Below, in pieces: positions 1 through 11,200 of a DNA stretch of 64,000 bases; the stretch's first letter is position 1, and the number at the start of each line of letters is the position of its first letter. The DNA lies in contig NZ_CP033460.1 of NCBI RefSeq assembly GCF_003718735.1, forward strand, positions 558,001 to 622,000, given 5' to 3'. The notes beneath the pieces were generated by a model. The model searched no databases and was not told the origin of the DNA. It worked only from the letters and a program-made list of their open reading frames with translations. This DNA comes from Staphylococcus debuckii (GTDB lineage Bacteria; Bacillota; Bacilli; Staphylococcales; Staphylococcaceae). A program made the position numbers and the translations under genes.

Positions 1-1
1 T

Positions 2-463
2 CCACTAGATGCACAAATTTCTGCGGATGTCTTCGGTTATTCTGCGACAGTTGAAGAAGCGCCGGGTATAGGGCAAAGTTTCCCTAAGATTGCTGAAAAT
101 GTAGATGTGATATCTTCGATGATTTACCCTTCTCACTGGAACCCAGGTGACTTCGGTATTGAACATCCTGACTTAGAACCTTATAAAACAGTAGATAATT
201 ATTTGGATAAAGAAGAAGCGGTATTGAAAAAAACTGGAAAGCAGCATCCTAAAACGCGTCCTTGGCTGCAAGATTTCACTGCAAGCTATCTAGGTGAGGG
301 GAATTATAAAGAATATGATTCTAAAGAAGTTTCCGAACAAATTCAAGCTTTGCGCAATCATGGAATTCATGAATTCTTGTTGTGGGATGCTTCTGGAGAT
401 TACACTAAAGGTGTAGATTATACGCCAGAGAAAAGTCAAAAGCAAAGTGATAAAACACAATAG
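2..463 (+). CDS. C-terminal part of a DUF4015-type putative glycoside hydrolase (5' truncated by window edge)
   Basis: The reading frame is open from base 2, so the gene starts before the window; 153 codons plus stop are visible. The sequence contains SSMIYPSHW, GIEHPDLEPY, RPWLQDFTASYLGEGNYKEY and a final LLWDASGDYT. These fit the C-terminal half of the TIM-barrel-like family known as DUF4015 (putative glycosyl hydrolase), in which the MIYPSH and LLWxAS segments are conserved. The substrate is unknown; family members are often secreted or lipid-anchored, but the N-terminus that would show this is missing. A charged tail follows the domain. A rho-independent terminator lies directly downstream. 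Family assignment is fairly sure; a precise function cannot be given. Confidence 0.75.
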   Translation, partial: PLDAQISADVFGYSATVEEAPGIGQSFPKIAENVDVISSMIYPSHWNPGDFGIEHPDLEPYKTVDNYLDKEEAVLKKTGKQHPKTRPWLQDFTASYLGEGNYKEYDSKEVSEQIQALRNHGIHEFLLWDASGDYTKGVDYTPEKSQKQSDKTQ

Positions 464-471
464 TAGTTAAG

Positions 472-506
472 AACTGAGCCTTTATTTGAGGTTCAGTTTT
501 TATTTT
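472..506 (+). terminator. Terminator of the DUF4015 gene
   Basis: A 9-bp stem, AACTGAGCC (472-480) with GGTTCAGTT (490-498, one G-U pair), is followed by a T-rich run. It lies 8 nt after the stop codon. Confidence 0.75.
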
Positions 507-512
507 GAGCAT

Positions 513-547
513 AAAAAAACCTAGAAACTGTTGGACAGTTTCTAGGT
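513..547 (-). terminator. Terminator of the CshA-type adhesin gene
   Basis: A perfect 12-bp stem, ACCTAGAAACTG (519-530) with CAGTTTCTAGGT (536-547), has a 5-nt loop. The A-run at 513-519 gives a U-tract for minus-strand transcripts, so it serves the minus-strand gene that ends at 561. Confidence 0.85.
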
Positions 548-560
548 AAAGAAAGAACTA

Positions 561-3500
561 TTATTTATCTTCTTTTTTTCTTCTGCTGAATGCTGCTAAT
601 CCGAATAATACAAGGATTGAGCCAAGCAATGTTGTGTTAGCATTATTATCTTCATTACCAGTTTTTGGTAATGCTTTAGCTTTGTTAGCAGATGCAGCTT
701 TTTGATGTTTTGTTTCAGCTTTATCAGTTGCTGGTTGAGCTTTCTTAGCTTGTTTTTCAGGTGCAACTGTATTAACTTCGTCTTCATTAGATGTTATAAC
801 TTTATCTTTTTTCACTGGAGTTTTACCTTCAGGTACAACAGGTTTAGTCGGCGTTGGTTTTGTTTTTGGAGTAGCTTTAACAGTTGGTGTATATTTAGCT
901 GTTACTACTGTACCATTTTTATCAACGCGTTTAACTACAACACCTTTACCTTCACCTGTAAAGTTAGGATCTGGAGTGAATGTAACTTTGCCAGATGGGT
1001 CGATAGTGTAAGTACCTTCGCCAGGAATAACAACTTTGTCGACTTCTTTTCCAGTGTTAGGAGCAATCAATTTAGGTGCAACCGTTTCGTCGATTGGTAC
1101 AAATGGATCTCCGCCTTCAAATGTAGGAGTACCAGTTTGAGGTTGACCTTGAACACCAGTAGATGTTGCAGGTGTACCTTTAGGTGTTACTGCTGTTACA
1201 GTTGGAACGAACTTCGCAGTAACTGGTGTACCATTTTTATCGACACGTTTGACTTCGACGCCTTTGCCTTCACCTTTGAATTGAGGATCCGGAGTGAAAG
1301 TGACTTTGCCGTCAGGATCAACAGTGTAAGTACCTTCGCCAGGAACTGTTACGTTGTCAACTTCGTTGCCAGTTTCAGGGTCGATCAATTTAGGCGCAAC
1401 GTTTTCGTTGATTGGTACTAAAGGGTCTCCGCCTTTGAATACAGGCGTACCTTCTTGAGGGTGACCTTGAAGGCCTGTAGATGTCGCAGGAGTACCAGTT
1501 GGTGTTACTGCAGTTACATTAGGTGTATAAGTCGTTTGAGCCGGCGTACCGTTCTTATCAACTCTTTCTACCGTAACTGGAGTTGCTTTTCCTGTGAATT
1601 TAGGGTCCGGAGTAAATGTTACTGTACCATCCTCATTCGCAGTATAAGTACCTTCATTAGGAATAGTTAAAGTAGGTACTTTATTTCCAGTTTGTGGGTC
1701 AACCAATTTAGGTGCAGCTGTTTCATCGATTGGCACTAAAGGATCTCCGCCTTTGAATTCAGGCGTACCAGTTTGAGGTTGTCCTTGAACACCAGTAGTT
1801 TCTGCTGGTTTTGCAGTTGGAATAACCTCATTTACTTTAGGTGTGTACTTCGCAGTAACCGGTGTACCGTTTTTATCGACGCGTTTGACATCGACACCTT
1901 TGCCTTCGCCTTTGAATTGAGGTTCTGGATTAAATGTTACCGTGCCATCTGGATTAGCTGTATAAGTACCTTCGCCAGGAACAGTTAAAGTATCAACTTT
2001 GGCACCAGTAGCTGGATCAACCAATTTAGGCGGCACGCTCTCATCGATTGGTACTGCTGGATCTCCTGCTTTAAATACTGGCGTACCAGTTTGAGGTTTA
2101 CCTTGAATATCTGTAGTCTCAACTGGATCAGCAGTTGGAGTAACAGCAGTTACTATTGGAATGTAAACAGCATCCATTGTAGTTGTTCCGTTTACACCAT
2201 TATTGTTATTTTCTAAGTTGTTTTCAGCTGTGTTGCTTGTCCAACCTGATGTGTTGCCGTTTAAGTCAGTTGCACGTAAAACAATACCTTTAGCTGTGCC
2301 AGTAAATTGAGGTTCAGGAGTGAAAGTGATAGAACCATCTGGAGCTATATCATATTTACCTTCACCAGGAACAGTTAAAGTAGAAACTAAGTTGCCTTGA
2401 TCATCGACAATTTTAATATCTTTAGTAGTATCAATTTCGTTCACTTTCGGCCAGTCTTTATCCACACGTCCATGAGCTGTAAATACCGCTTTAGATGTTT
2501 GAGGTTGTCCTTGAACACCTGTAGTTTCAGATTTTTCACCTCTAGGAGGGTGTACCACTCTGATTTCGAAGTCTTCTATTTCACCTGAATATGCTACACC
2601 GTTAGGACGATTTACTGAATCTTTAGCAAGAGAAGTACGTACTCTAACTCGTAAGTAATCAAGTGCATCATCCGTTAGCTGTGGAATGTTTTTAAATGTA
2701 AGTGTAATTTTCTTGCCATCAGCGCCAGTTCTAGAAACTGTTACGAGGTCTGAACCTTCTTTTTCATCAAATACACCATTGTTATTGAAATCAACCCAGC
2801 CACGAACATAAGATGTGTCGTTGTCGGCTGTATTTGCAATAACATCTAAGCTGTAAGATTGATCAGCAGCATTATAAACAACATATTTGTCTGTAACACC
2901 CACAAGTTGTTTTTCACCTTCATCAGGGTCTTTTACACTATTAGGGGTATTAATATCATCAGTTTCCCAGTTTTTATGTTGATCATCTAATGTATCAAAA
3001 TCAACATCGGCTTTCTGACTACCTAAGAATGGTTGACTAATATTACTATTCTCAGTTATAGCATGGATTGCTTCTCCATACGTTTCCGGAGCATCTCCCT
3101 TGTCTATAAGAACAAATCCCATTTGAACTGTTTGAATACCGGGTGAGTTTACAAAGAATGATACTTCGGTAGCACCAGTCGTTAATACAATAGGTACGCT
3201 ATTATAATCTTGTCTTGTTTGATTCGAACCAAATATTTGGGTACCTAAGCCGCCGAAATTCTCATCTGGAGTAGCATAATATTTACCTTTACCGTGCCCA
3301 CCCTTATCTATAGAGTCAGTAAAATATCCTTGTTTGGTTGTTTGAGGCATATAGTTTTCTGGGTTACCATCTTTTCTCGCATTAGCAAATAATTCCCAAC
3401 CACTACCATTAGTGGTATATATTAAAGATTCAATATTCTTTGCTTCTTCGCCGTCTGCCATAACAATATTAGCAGGAACTTCTTTGCCATTATAAATAGT

Positions 3501-4517
3501 TTTCACTTCGAAAGTAGCACCGACATTTCCATAATTTCGATTCGAACCAAAGTTTGTTAGTTCTTCTCCAGTATCAATGCCTGCTTTTTTAAGATGTGAC
3601 CAGTTTGGATCTTGTTTGGTAACAACTACGAAAGCCTCTTTATCAATTTCATCATCGTGAGCGTCTTTTCTTACAATATTAGTAGCATTAGGGTTATAAC
3701 CTGAATTGGGATCACCTTCTGCTCGACGTTTATACATTGGTGTTGCTTCGAAAGGTTGTAAAGATTTAACTGTAGCTTTCACTACTAAACCAGGCATAAT
3801 CTCTTTTTCATATTTTGTTCCGACTTTAAGGGCTATTTGGCCTGTATCACTTTGACCAACATTTGAAATTGCATTTTGATCAGAAAAATCAATCCATGTA
3901 ATTTGATTGTTGATATTCTTCACCTGTTCTTTAGTAGCGACAGGTAAGTCAGCTGCTTTTGTTACACCCGTTTGAACAGTAGGGTCGGGACCAACAATAT
4001 TATCTGATGCGTCTAAACTTGAACTTGCTGACTTAGCATTTTCTATAATAGCTTTATTATTTTCATAATTTGTAGGTGCTTTAATATTATCTTTAGTTTT
4101 AGATTCTGTATTTTCAACAGGTACCTTATCTTTATCAACATCAGGTTGAGCTTTAGGTTGGGCTGGTTTTGTATTTTGCTCTTGGGGAGCGGTATTATCA
4201 GTAGGTTTATTAGTATCTTGTTGTACCGGCGCAACGGGTTTATTTACACCTTTCTGTGCAGAGAGGGTAGGGTCTTTCGGAATATCTGTTGATGGAGCTT
4301 CTTTAGATTGGGTACTATCTTTAGGTTGTATTTCATCTGTTGTAGTTTTAACTATTTCTGCTTTTAATTCTTCTGTGCTAGCGCTTGCATCAGATGAAAA
4401 GCCTAAAAATAATAAACTGCTTACTAAAATGGAAGCTGTTCCTATTGAATATTTTCTTATTGAATATTTGTTGTAAATATTTTGTGGAAAGTTTGATTGA
4501 AGCTTTCGTTTTTTCAT
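561..4517 (-). CDS. YSIRK/LPXTG wall-anchored CshA-type fibrillar adhesin
   Basis: 1,318 aa. Residues 1-47 are a YSIRK-G/S signal peptide (YSIRKYSIGTAS, then a hydrophobic stretch ending SDASAS). Next come a low-complexity E/T/P/K-rich stretch to about 200, a non-repetitive region resembling the CshA non-repeat adhesin domain (about 200-485, ending near VNSPGIQTVQMGFVLIDKGD), and a GEVED-like domain (WVDFNNNGVFDEKE and SGEIEDFEI, about 490-665). Five CshA-type repeats of roughly 100 aa follow, each opening with a T-G-x-QGxPQ motif and containing VPGEGTY and FTPDPQF. The end is a sorting signal: LPKTG at about 1283, a membrane segment and RRKKEDK. Sortase A should link it to peptidoglycan. The first repeat is the most divergent and carries an insertion; the last four are very alike. 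An AGGAG site at 4526-4530 supports the start. It is divergent from the giant collagen-like gene. The ligand is unknown. Confidence 0.85.
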   Translation of the reverse strand: MKKRKLQSNFPQNIYNKYSIRKYSIGTASILVSSLLFLGFSSDASASTEELKAEIVKTTTDEIQPKDSTQSKEAPSTDIPKDPTLSAQKGVNKPVAPVQQDTNKPTDNTAPQEQNTKPAQPKAQPDVDKDKVPVENTESKTKDNIKAPTNYENNKAIIENAKSASSSLDASDNIVGPDPTVQTGVTKAADLPVATKEQVKNINNQITWIDFSDQNAISNVGQSDTGQIALKVGTKYEKEIMPGLVVKATVKSLQPFEATPMYKRRAEGDPNSGYNPNATNIVRKDAHDDEIDKEAFVVVTKQDPNWSHLKKAGIDTGEELTNFGSNRNYGNVGATFEVKTIYNGKEVPANIVMADGEEAKNIESLIYTTNGSGWELFANARKDGNPENYMPQTTKQGYFTDSIDKGGHGKGKYYATPDENFGGLGTQIFGSNQTRQDYNSVPIVLTTGATEVSFFVNSPGIQTVQMGFVLIDKGDAPETYGEAIHAITENSNISQPFLGSQKADVDFDTLDDQHKNWETDDINTPNSVKDPDEGEKQLVGVTDKYVVYNAADQSYSLDVIANTADNDTSYVRGWVDFNNNGVFDEKEGSDLVTVSRTGADGKKITLTFKNIPQLTDDALDYLRVRVRTSLAKDSVNRPNGVAYSGEIEDFEIRVVHPPRGEKSETTGVQGQPQTSKAVFTAHGRVDKDWPKVNEIDTTKDIKIVDDQGNLVSTLTVPGEGKYDIAPDGSITFTPEPQFTGTAKGIVLRATDLNGNTSGWTSNTAENNLENNNNGVNGTTTMDAVYIPIVTAVTPTADPVETTDIQGKPQTGTPVFKAGDPAVPIDESVPPKLVDPATGAKVDTLTVPGEGTYTANPDGTVTFNPEPQFKGEGKGVDVKRVDKNGTPVTAKYTPKVNEVIPTAKPAETTGVQGQPQTGTPEFKGGDPLVPIDETAAPKLVDPQTGNKVPTLTIPNEGTYTANEDGTVTFTPDPKFTGKATPVTVERVDKNGTPAQTTYTPNVTAVTPTGTPATSTGLQGHPQEGTPVFKGGDPLVPINENVAPKLIDPETGNEVDNVTVPGEGTYTVDPDGKVTFTPDPQFKGEGKGVEVKRVDKNGTPVTAKFVPTVTAVTPKGTPATSTGVQGQPQTGTPTFEGGDPFVPIDETVAPKLIAPNTGKEVDKVVIPGEGTYTIDPSGKVTFTPDPNFTGEGKGVVVKRVDKNGTVVTAKYTPTVKATPKTKPTPTKPVVPEGKTPVKKDKVITSNEDEVNTVAPEKQAKKAQPATDKAETKHQKAASANKAKALPKTGNEDNNANTTLLGSILVLFGLAAFSRRKKEDK

Positions 4518-5252
4518 TATTTTTTCTCCTATGTTCTTTATGTTGTTATGAAAAATTGAATTTAAAAATGGGAGGACGGGGGATTACTAATATCTCTAAT
4601 TATTTATGAGAGGTCAGATAATAACGATGGTTTAATTGTTGAATTATATTTAAGTACTGTATTTAGATGAATAGATATTTAATTTCATTTCTAGAATTGT
4701 TGGTTGCAGATGACATATTGAGAAAACAGAAATCTATAGTTAAAAATATTATGGCGGTGTTAAATATAATTAGTTACGCACGCTCCTTTTTATATAATGT
4801 CAACAACTAAACTACTGGAATATATTAACATGTTTAAGAGTAGATTGGAATAGATATTCTTAAATAAATTAATGTAATTTTTCCAGAATTTAAAATGAAA
4901 TTAATATTAATATATTACTAACGTTTGAATTTTATAACTCGAGTCTTAGTGTGATTAATTATGCTTGTTCTAATAATATAAGTAATGACAAAAATAATAT
5001 TTCTTTACTTATTTACTTCTATAAATAATGCGTGCAGGAAACATTTTAACTAACAAAAGATATAAATGCATATATCTATATGACTTTTTTTCGATAGAGA
5101 TATAATTGACACATTTAATGCGACGTTAATATTTTTAGTACTCACATGAAAAAGTATATGATATAATGATTTTGCACTATGGAATAATATTAAATATACG
5201 ATTTGTTTAGTATTAAATGGTGCATAACATCAAAGGAAAACGGAGGACATCA
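4518..5252. other. A+T-rich divergent intergenic region between two surface-protein genes
   Basis: About 735 bp with no credible ORF. It must hold both divergent promoters. For the plus-strand gene a TTGACA (5106-5111) and a separate perfect TATAAT (5162-5167) are visible, but they are too far apart to form one promoter, so the start site is uncertain. I see no obvious repeat or RNA gene. Confidence 0.5.
4643..4671 (-). promoter_or_regulatory. Candidate promoter of the CshA-type adhesin gene
   Basis: On the minus strand, a perfect -10 TATAAT (4643-4648 on the plus axis) lies 17 bp from a weak -35 TTCATC (4666-4671). The leader would be about 120 nt. Only the -10 is convincing. Confidence 0.35.
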
Positions 5253-8200
5253 ATGAAACAACGTAAAAGCAAGCGTTTAGACTTCTTGCCAAATATTCAT
5301 AATAAGTATTCGATTCGTAAGTTTACAGTCGGCACAGCATCTATTTTATTAGGTTCTACTTTAATTTTTGGGGCTAGCCATGAAGCAGAAGCAGCAGAAA
5401 ATGATTCGACAGCAGCCACTCAAAATTTAAATGATTCTGATGAGGTACCATCAACTACAGAGCAGCAGGTAAAACAAAGTGAAGAGCAGCAACCAGTAAG
5501 CGATGAAGCAAAACTGAAACAAAGTAATGTATCGTCAGAAAATGTTTCTGAAAATAAATCGGGTATTAAAGATACACCAGAAAAAGTTTCTGAAAGCAAT
5601 GAAGTTCTAAAACCAGAAGTGAAAGAAGAAACTCCTAAAGCATCTGAGAATGCACCGGATTTAAAGAATGATTATTCTGACTTTTCTTCAGACAAAACAA
5701 AAAAGTCGTCAGAAAATCATTTAGAAAAGAATAATGAACAAGTAAATAGTAGTATAAATAATAATGAAAAAGATTCACTTGCGGAAGTTACTGTACCAGA
5801 AACTCCAATACAGCCAGGGCATCTTCCGGAAGCAGTTGAAGCACCACAAGAATTCATTTCAAAATATGAAGCGTCATCAGATCATGCTGGATTAGTTCGT
5901 GAAATGTTGGCAGAAAATTATAATTCAGAAGATGTTGAAGGTATTTTGAATAAATGGGATGTTGACTATAATACAATTTCGCCTGAAGATTTATTTTCAG
6001 AAATAATTAAAGCAGGTATTTTATATGCTAACGAGCAAACATCTAAATATTCTGTATATGCAGTTCGTGCTATGCCAGGTGATGCAAATGCACCTACTAT
6101 GGCGGACAGCGATCCAGCTGATAGCGATTCAACTTTATTTGATTCAGAAACTAGTTCTAATGTTTCTATTCCTAAGAAAGCATCAGCTTCAGAAGCAATA
6201 GGAGCTTTGAAAGCAGAAGCTTCAATTAATCCTAATACAGGTATAGAAATTACTGGGGATGGTATGACATATAGTGGGCAAAAGCCAGCTTCATATGTTA
6301 TCAATGCAATCCCAGATAAAGCGCATAATAAGATGAATTTTGAAATTAAATATTATGTTACGCCAGGTACAGGCCAAACACACGCTATAGATTTAGGTGG
6401 TTTTAATTTTGGTGACGGATTTGTATTGCCACCTGAAGGAGGAGCAATTAATACTACTGTTGATATGGTAGGAACGACTGCTAAACCAAGTACTGTTAGA
6501 TTGCTGGAGGGCAAAACAAAACCAGGTTATCCTCAAGGATATGCTTTAGAAAGTAGACCTTTCCTTAGTGATTTTGCCGTTAAGAATAATGGATATGCTG
6601 ATGTCAAATTTAGTTTGCCAGTTAAAGATTGGAACGGAGATTTGAGTGTAAACGGTTATGTAATGATGTATCCTAATGGAGGAAACTATTCAACTACTTT
6701 AAATCCGTATTCAACTCAAAACTATTTCAATAAAAATATGCAAGTAATTTTAGATGGAAACGTTGATTTGAATTTACACAAAAAGAATAAAGTATCTACA
6801 GAGCCCGTGCCATTTGAAAAAGAGTATATAATTTCTAAAGATATTCCGGTAGGATCTCAGCGAGTTACAACAAAAGGTAAAGATGGTTTGAAAGAAGTCA
6901 ATAATTCAGTTTGGTATTATAAAAACGTAGCTATAGGTTCAGAAGTAGACAGCGAAAAAATACTCAAAGCACCTATCAATGAAGTTATTGAACTAGGTAT
7001 TGGGGATATAGACAATGCAGGTTTACAAGCTCCTGTTATAGACCCTCAACTTTCTAAAACACAGGTTGTTACAGGAACAGCCTCTCCTAATTCTAACGTA
7101 GAAATTAAGGTAGGCAATAAAACTTATAATACAACAGCAGATAATCAAGGTAACTTTACTCAACGATTAAATACTCCTTTACAAGAAGGAGATAGAATTA
7201 CTGCTATTGCTCATAAGGACGGTAAAACAAGCCAACCAGGAAAAACAATTGTACCGAGAGACGGACGTCCGGCTGAGTTAGAAACAATCACTTCTCGTGG
7301 AAATGATCAAGGTAAGCAGGGAACTTGGGTAACAATTACTGATAAATCAAATGGTCAAGAAATTAGTCGTTTCTTTGTACCAGATGGAGAAGCCGGAGCA
7401 CAAGGTGCGAAAGGTGAAAAAGGAGATAGAGGAGAATCCATTAAAGTAAAAAGTTCTGGTTTATTACCAAACGGTAATATGCAAGTAACCTTTACTGATG
7501 AAAATTCTGTAGTAGTTCCTCAAGGTCCTCAAGGTATCCAAGGTGAAAGAGGACCACAAGGAGATTCAATTACTGTTCAAGATACTGAAAAATTACCAAA
7601 TGGAGATACTAAAGTAATTTTTACTGACGGTACTGAAATAACTATTCCTAAAGGTGATAAGGGAGATCCTATACGTATAGTTGATACTACACAGATACTA
7701 ACGGGGACGAGAGTAACCTTTAGTGATGGAACAAATATTATTATTCCGAAAGGTGCTCAAGGTCCTAAAGGAGATAAAGGAGATAGAGGCGCTACAGGTA
7801 GAGATGGAGACGATGGAGAACGTGGTGAAACTGGTCCAGCAGGTCCGGCAGGTACTTCAATTGGTATAAAAACTACTGAAAAATTGCCTAATGGAGATAC
7901 AAAGGTAACTTTCACGGACGGTAAATCTATAACCATACCAAAAGGAGAAGACGGTAAATCCATTACTGTTACAAACTCTGCTCCTGATAATAATGGAGAT
8001 ATTGTTGTAACATTTAGTGATGGTAGTACGGTAAAAGTACCTAAAGGTGCTAAAGGAGATCGTGGAGAAGTTGGAGCACAAGGTGCGAAAGGTGAAAAAG
8101 GCGATGCAGGAGATTCAATCCGTATTACTACAACTGAACCACAATCAAATGGAGATATTAAAGTTAACTTTAGTGACGGCAAGTCAATTATTGTTCCTAA

Positions 8201-11200
8201 AGGCGATAAAGGAGACAAAGGTCAAGATGCCGCACCATTAACTGTTACAAGTGAATCAAAAGATAAAGATGGTAATACAGTAGTACATTTCAGCGATGGA
8301 AAAACAGCTACTATCTCTAAAGGAGATCCTGGAGTTGCGGGTCCTAAAGGAGACAAAGGAGACCGTGGCGAACAAGGTACTAAAGGAGACAAAGGAGATA
8401 CTGGAGCTGCTGGAGCAAACGGAAAAGATGCTGCACCATTAACTGTCACTAGTGAAGCAAAAGATGCAGACGGCAACACAGTAGTCAACTTCAGTGATGG
8501 CTCTCATGTTACGATTTCTAAGGGAGATAAAGGAGACCGTGGCGAACAAGGTACAAAAGGTGAAAAAGGCGACCCAGGTAAAGACGGAGCAGCCGGTGCA
8601 CAAGGTGAAGCAGGTGCTAAAGGTGAGAAAGGCGATTCTATTTCAATCGTAAGCATCACACCACAATCTAACGGCGACACTAAAGTAATCTTTTCAGATG
8701 GCAAGGAATTAACGATTCCTAAAGGTGAAAAGGGCGACAAAGGTGAAGCAGGTCAAAATGCTACACCATTAACTGTAACTGAAACAACTAAAGATCCGGA
8801 TGGTAATACGGTTGTACACTTCAGTGATGGAAAAACAGCAACAGTCTCTAAAGGTGATAAAGGAGATACTGGTGCTGCAGGAGCAAATGGTAAAGACGCA
8901 GATCCGCTTACAGTAGTGAAAGAGTCCAAAGATGCAGACGGCAATACAGTCGTTGAATTCAGCGATGGCCAAACAGCAGTTGTTTCTAAAGGCGACAAAG
9001 GTGAAGCAGGTCAAGATGCTAAACCACTCACAGTCACTTCTTCAGAAAAAGATGCTGCAGGCAATACAGTAGTTCATTTCAGTGACGGCTCAGCAATCAC
9101 AGTAGATAAAGGAGCCCGCGGTGAACAAGGTGCTAAAGGTGAGCAAGGTGAAAAAGGCGAAAATGGTACATCTGTTTCTATCGATAAAATTGAAAAATTA
9201 CCGGATGGAGCTACAAAAGTAACCTTCTCTGACGGAAAATCATTTGAAATTCCAAAAGGCCAAGATGGTACTTCAGTTACAATTACTGAGACAAAAACAT
9301 TGCCGAATGGTAATAAACAAGTCACTTTCTCTGACGGTAAAACGTTAGAAATCCCTAAAGGCGACAAAGGTGATAAAGGTGAAGCTGGTGTTAACGGAAA
9401 AGATGCAGCGCCGCTTACAGTAGTGAAAGAATCTAAAGATGCTGCAGGCAACACAGTCGTTGAATTCAGCGATGGTTCAACAGCTACTATCTCTAAAGGA
9501 GAGAAAGGCGAACAAGGTGAAGCCGGTGCTCAAGGAGCAAAAGGCGACAACGGTGAATCTATCACAATCAAGAGCATCGATCCGCAAGCGAACGGCGACA
9601 CTAAAGTCACTTTCTCTGATGGCAAAGAATTAACAATCCCTAAAGGTGAAAAAGGCGAAAATGGAGCAGCAGGAAAAGATGCGGAACCATTAACAGTTGT
9701 TAACACAACTAAAGACCCAGACGGCAACACAGTTATCCACTTCAGTGATGGCCAAACAGCAACTGTCTCTAAAGGAGATAAAGGAGATGCCGGAGTTAAT
9801 GGTAAAGATGGTGCTAACGGAAAAGACGCTGCACCACTTACAGTAGTGAAAGAATCTAAAGATGCTGCAGGCAATACAGTTGTAGAATTCAGCGATGGCT
9901 CAACAGCTACAATCTCTAAAGGAGATAAAGGCGAACAAGGTGAAGCTGGCGCTCAAGGAGCAAAAGGCGACAACGGTGAATCTATCACAATCAAGAGCAT
10001 CGATCCGCAAGCGAACGGCGATACGAAAGTAACGTTCTCTGACGGCAAAGAATTAACAATTCCTAAAGGGGAAAAGGGCGAAAATGGAGCAGCAGGAAAA
10101 GATGCGGATCCATTAACAGTAGTTAACACAACTAAAGACCCAGACGGCAACACAGTTATCCACTTCAGCGACGGTCAAACAGCAACTGTCTCTAAAGGAG
10201 ATAAAGGAGATGCCGGAGCAAAAGGCGAAGCTGGTGAAAAAGGAGCAGACGGACAATCTATTACGATTAAGTCTACTGAAACAACACCAGATGGCGATAC
10301 AAAAGTCACATTCTCTGACGGACAAGTAATTACTATTCCTAAAGGTAAAGATGGTAAATCTATCACTGTAGATAATTCAGCACCTGATAAAGATGGTAAT
10401 ACAGTCGTACATTTCAGCGATGGTTCTGAAGTCGTTATTCCGAAAGGGGAAAAAGGCGAAGCTGGAGCAAAAGGCGAAGCTGGTGAAAAAGGAGCAGATG
10501 GTCAAAACGGTAAAGATGGACAATCTATTACGATTGATAGTATTGAACCACAAGCGAATGATGATACGAAAGTTACATTCTCAGACGGTCAATCTATTAC
10601 AATACCAAAAGGCAAAGATGGCCAATCTATTTCTATTACTAATACTGAAACACTCCCTAACGGCAATAAACAAGTAACGTTCTCAGATGGTAAAACGCTT
10701 GAAATCCCTAAAGGTGATAAGGGAGAAAATGGCGATTCTGTAACTGTACAAGATACACAAACACTTCCTAATGGTGATACTGAAGTAACGTTCTCAGATG
10801 GTAAAAAAGTTACAATTCCAAAAGGAAAAGACGGTGTTGATGGTAAAGACGGCAAAGACGCTGCGCCACTTACAGTAACAAGCACTGAGAAAGATGCAGA
10901 TGGCAACACAGTTGTACACTTCAGTGATGGCGGTACGGCTACTATCTCTAAAGGTGACAAAGGTGATGCAGGTGCTAAGGGAGAAAATGGCGAATCTATC
11001 ACCGTAGATCACATCAATAAATTACCAAACGGCGATTCTGAAGTCGTCTTCAGCGACGGTAAAACAGTAACAATCCCTAAAGGTGAGAAAGGTGATGCAG
11101 GAGAAAATGCCGCACCACTTACAGTAACAAGCTCTGATAAAGATGCAGACGGCAACACAGTTATTCACTTCAGCGATGGTAGCACAGCTACTGTTTCTAA

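Noticed and set aside
702..2588. Plus-strand Cys/Phe/Arg-rich ORFs opposite the CshA-type gene
   Set aside because: Complement of the repeat-coding strand; composition is unlike real proteins and there are no start signals.
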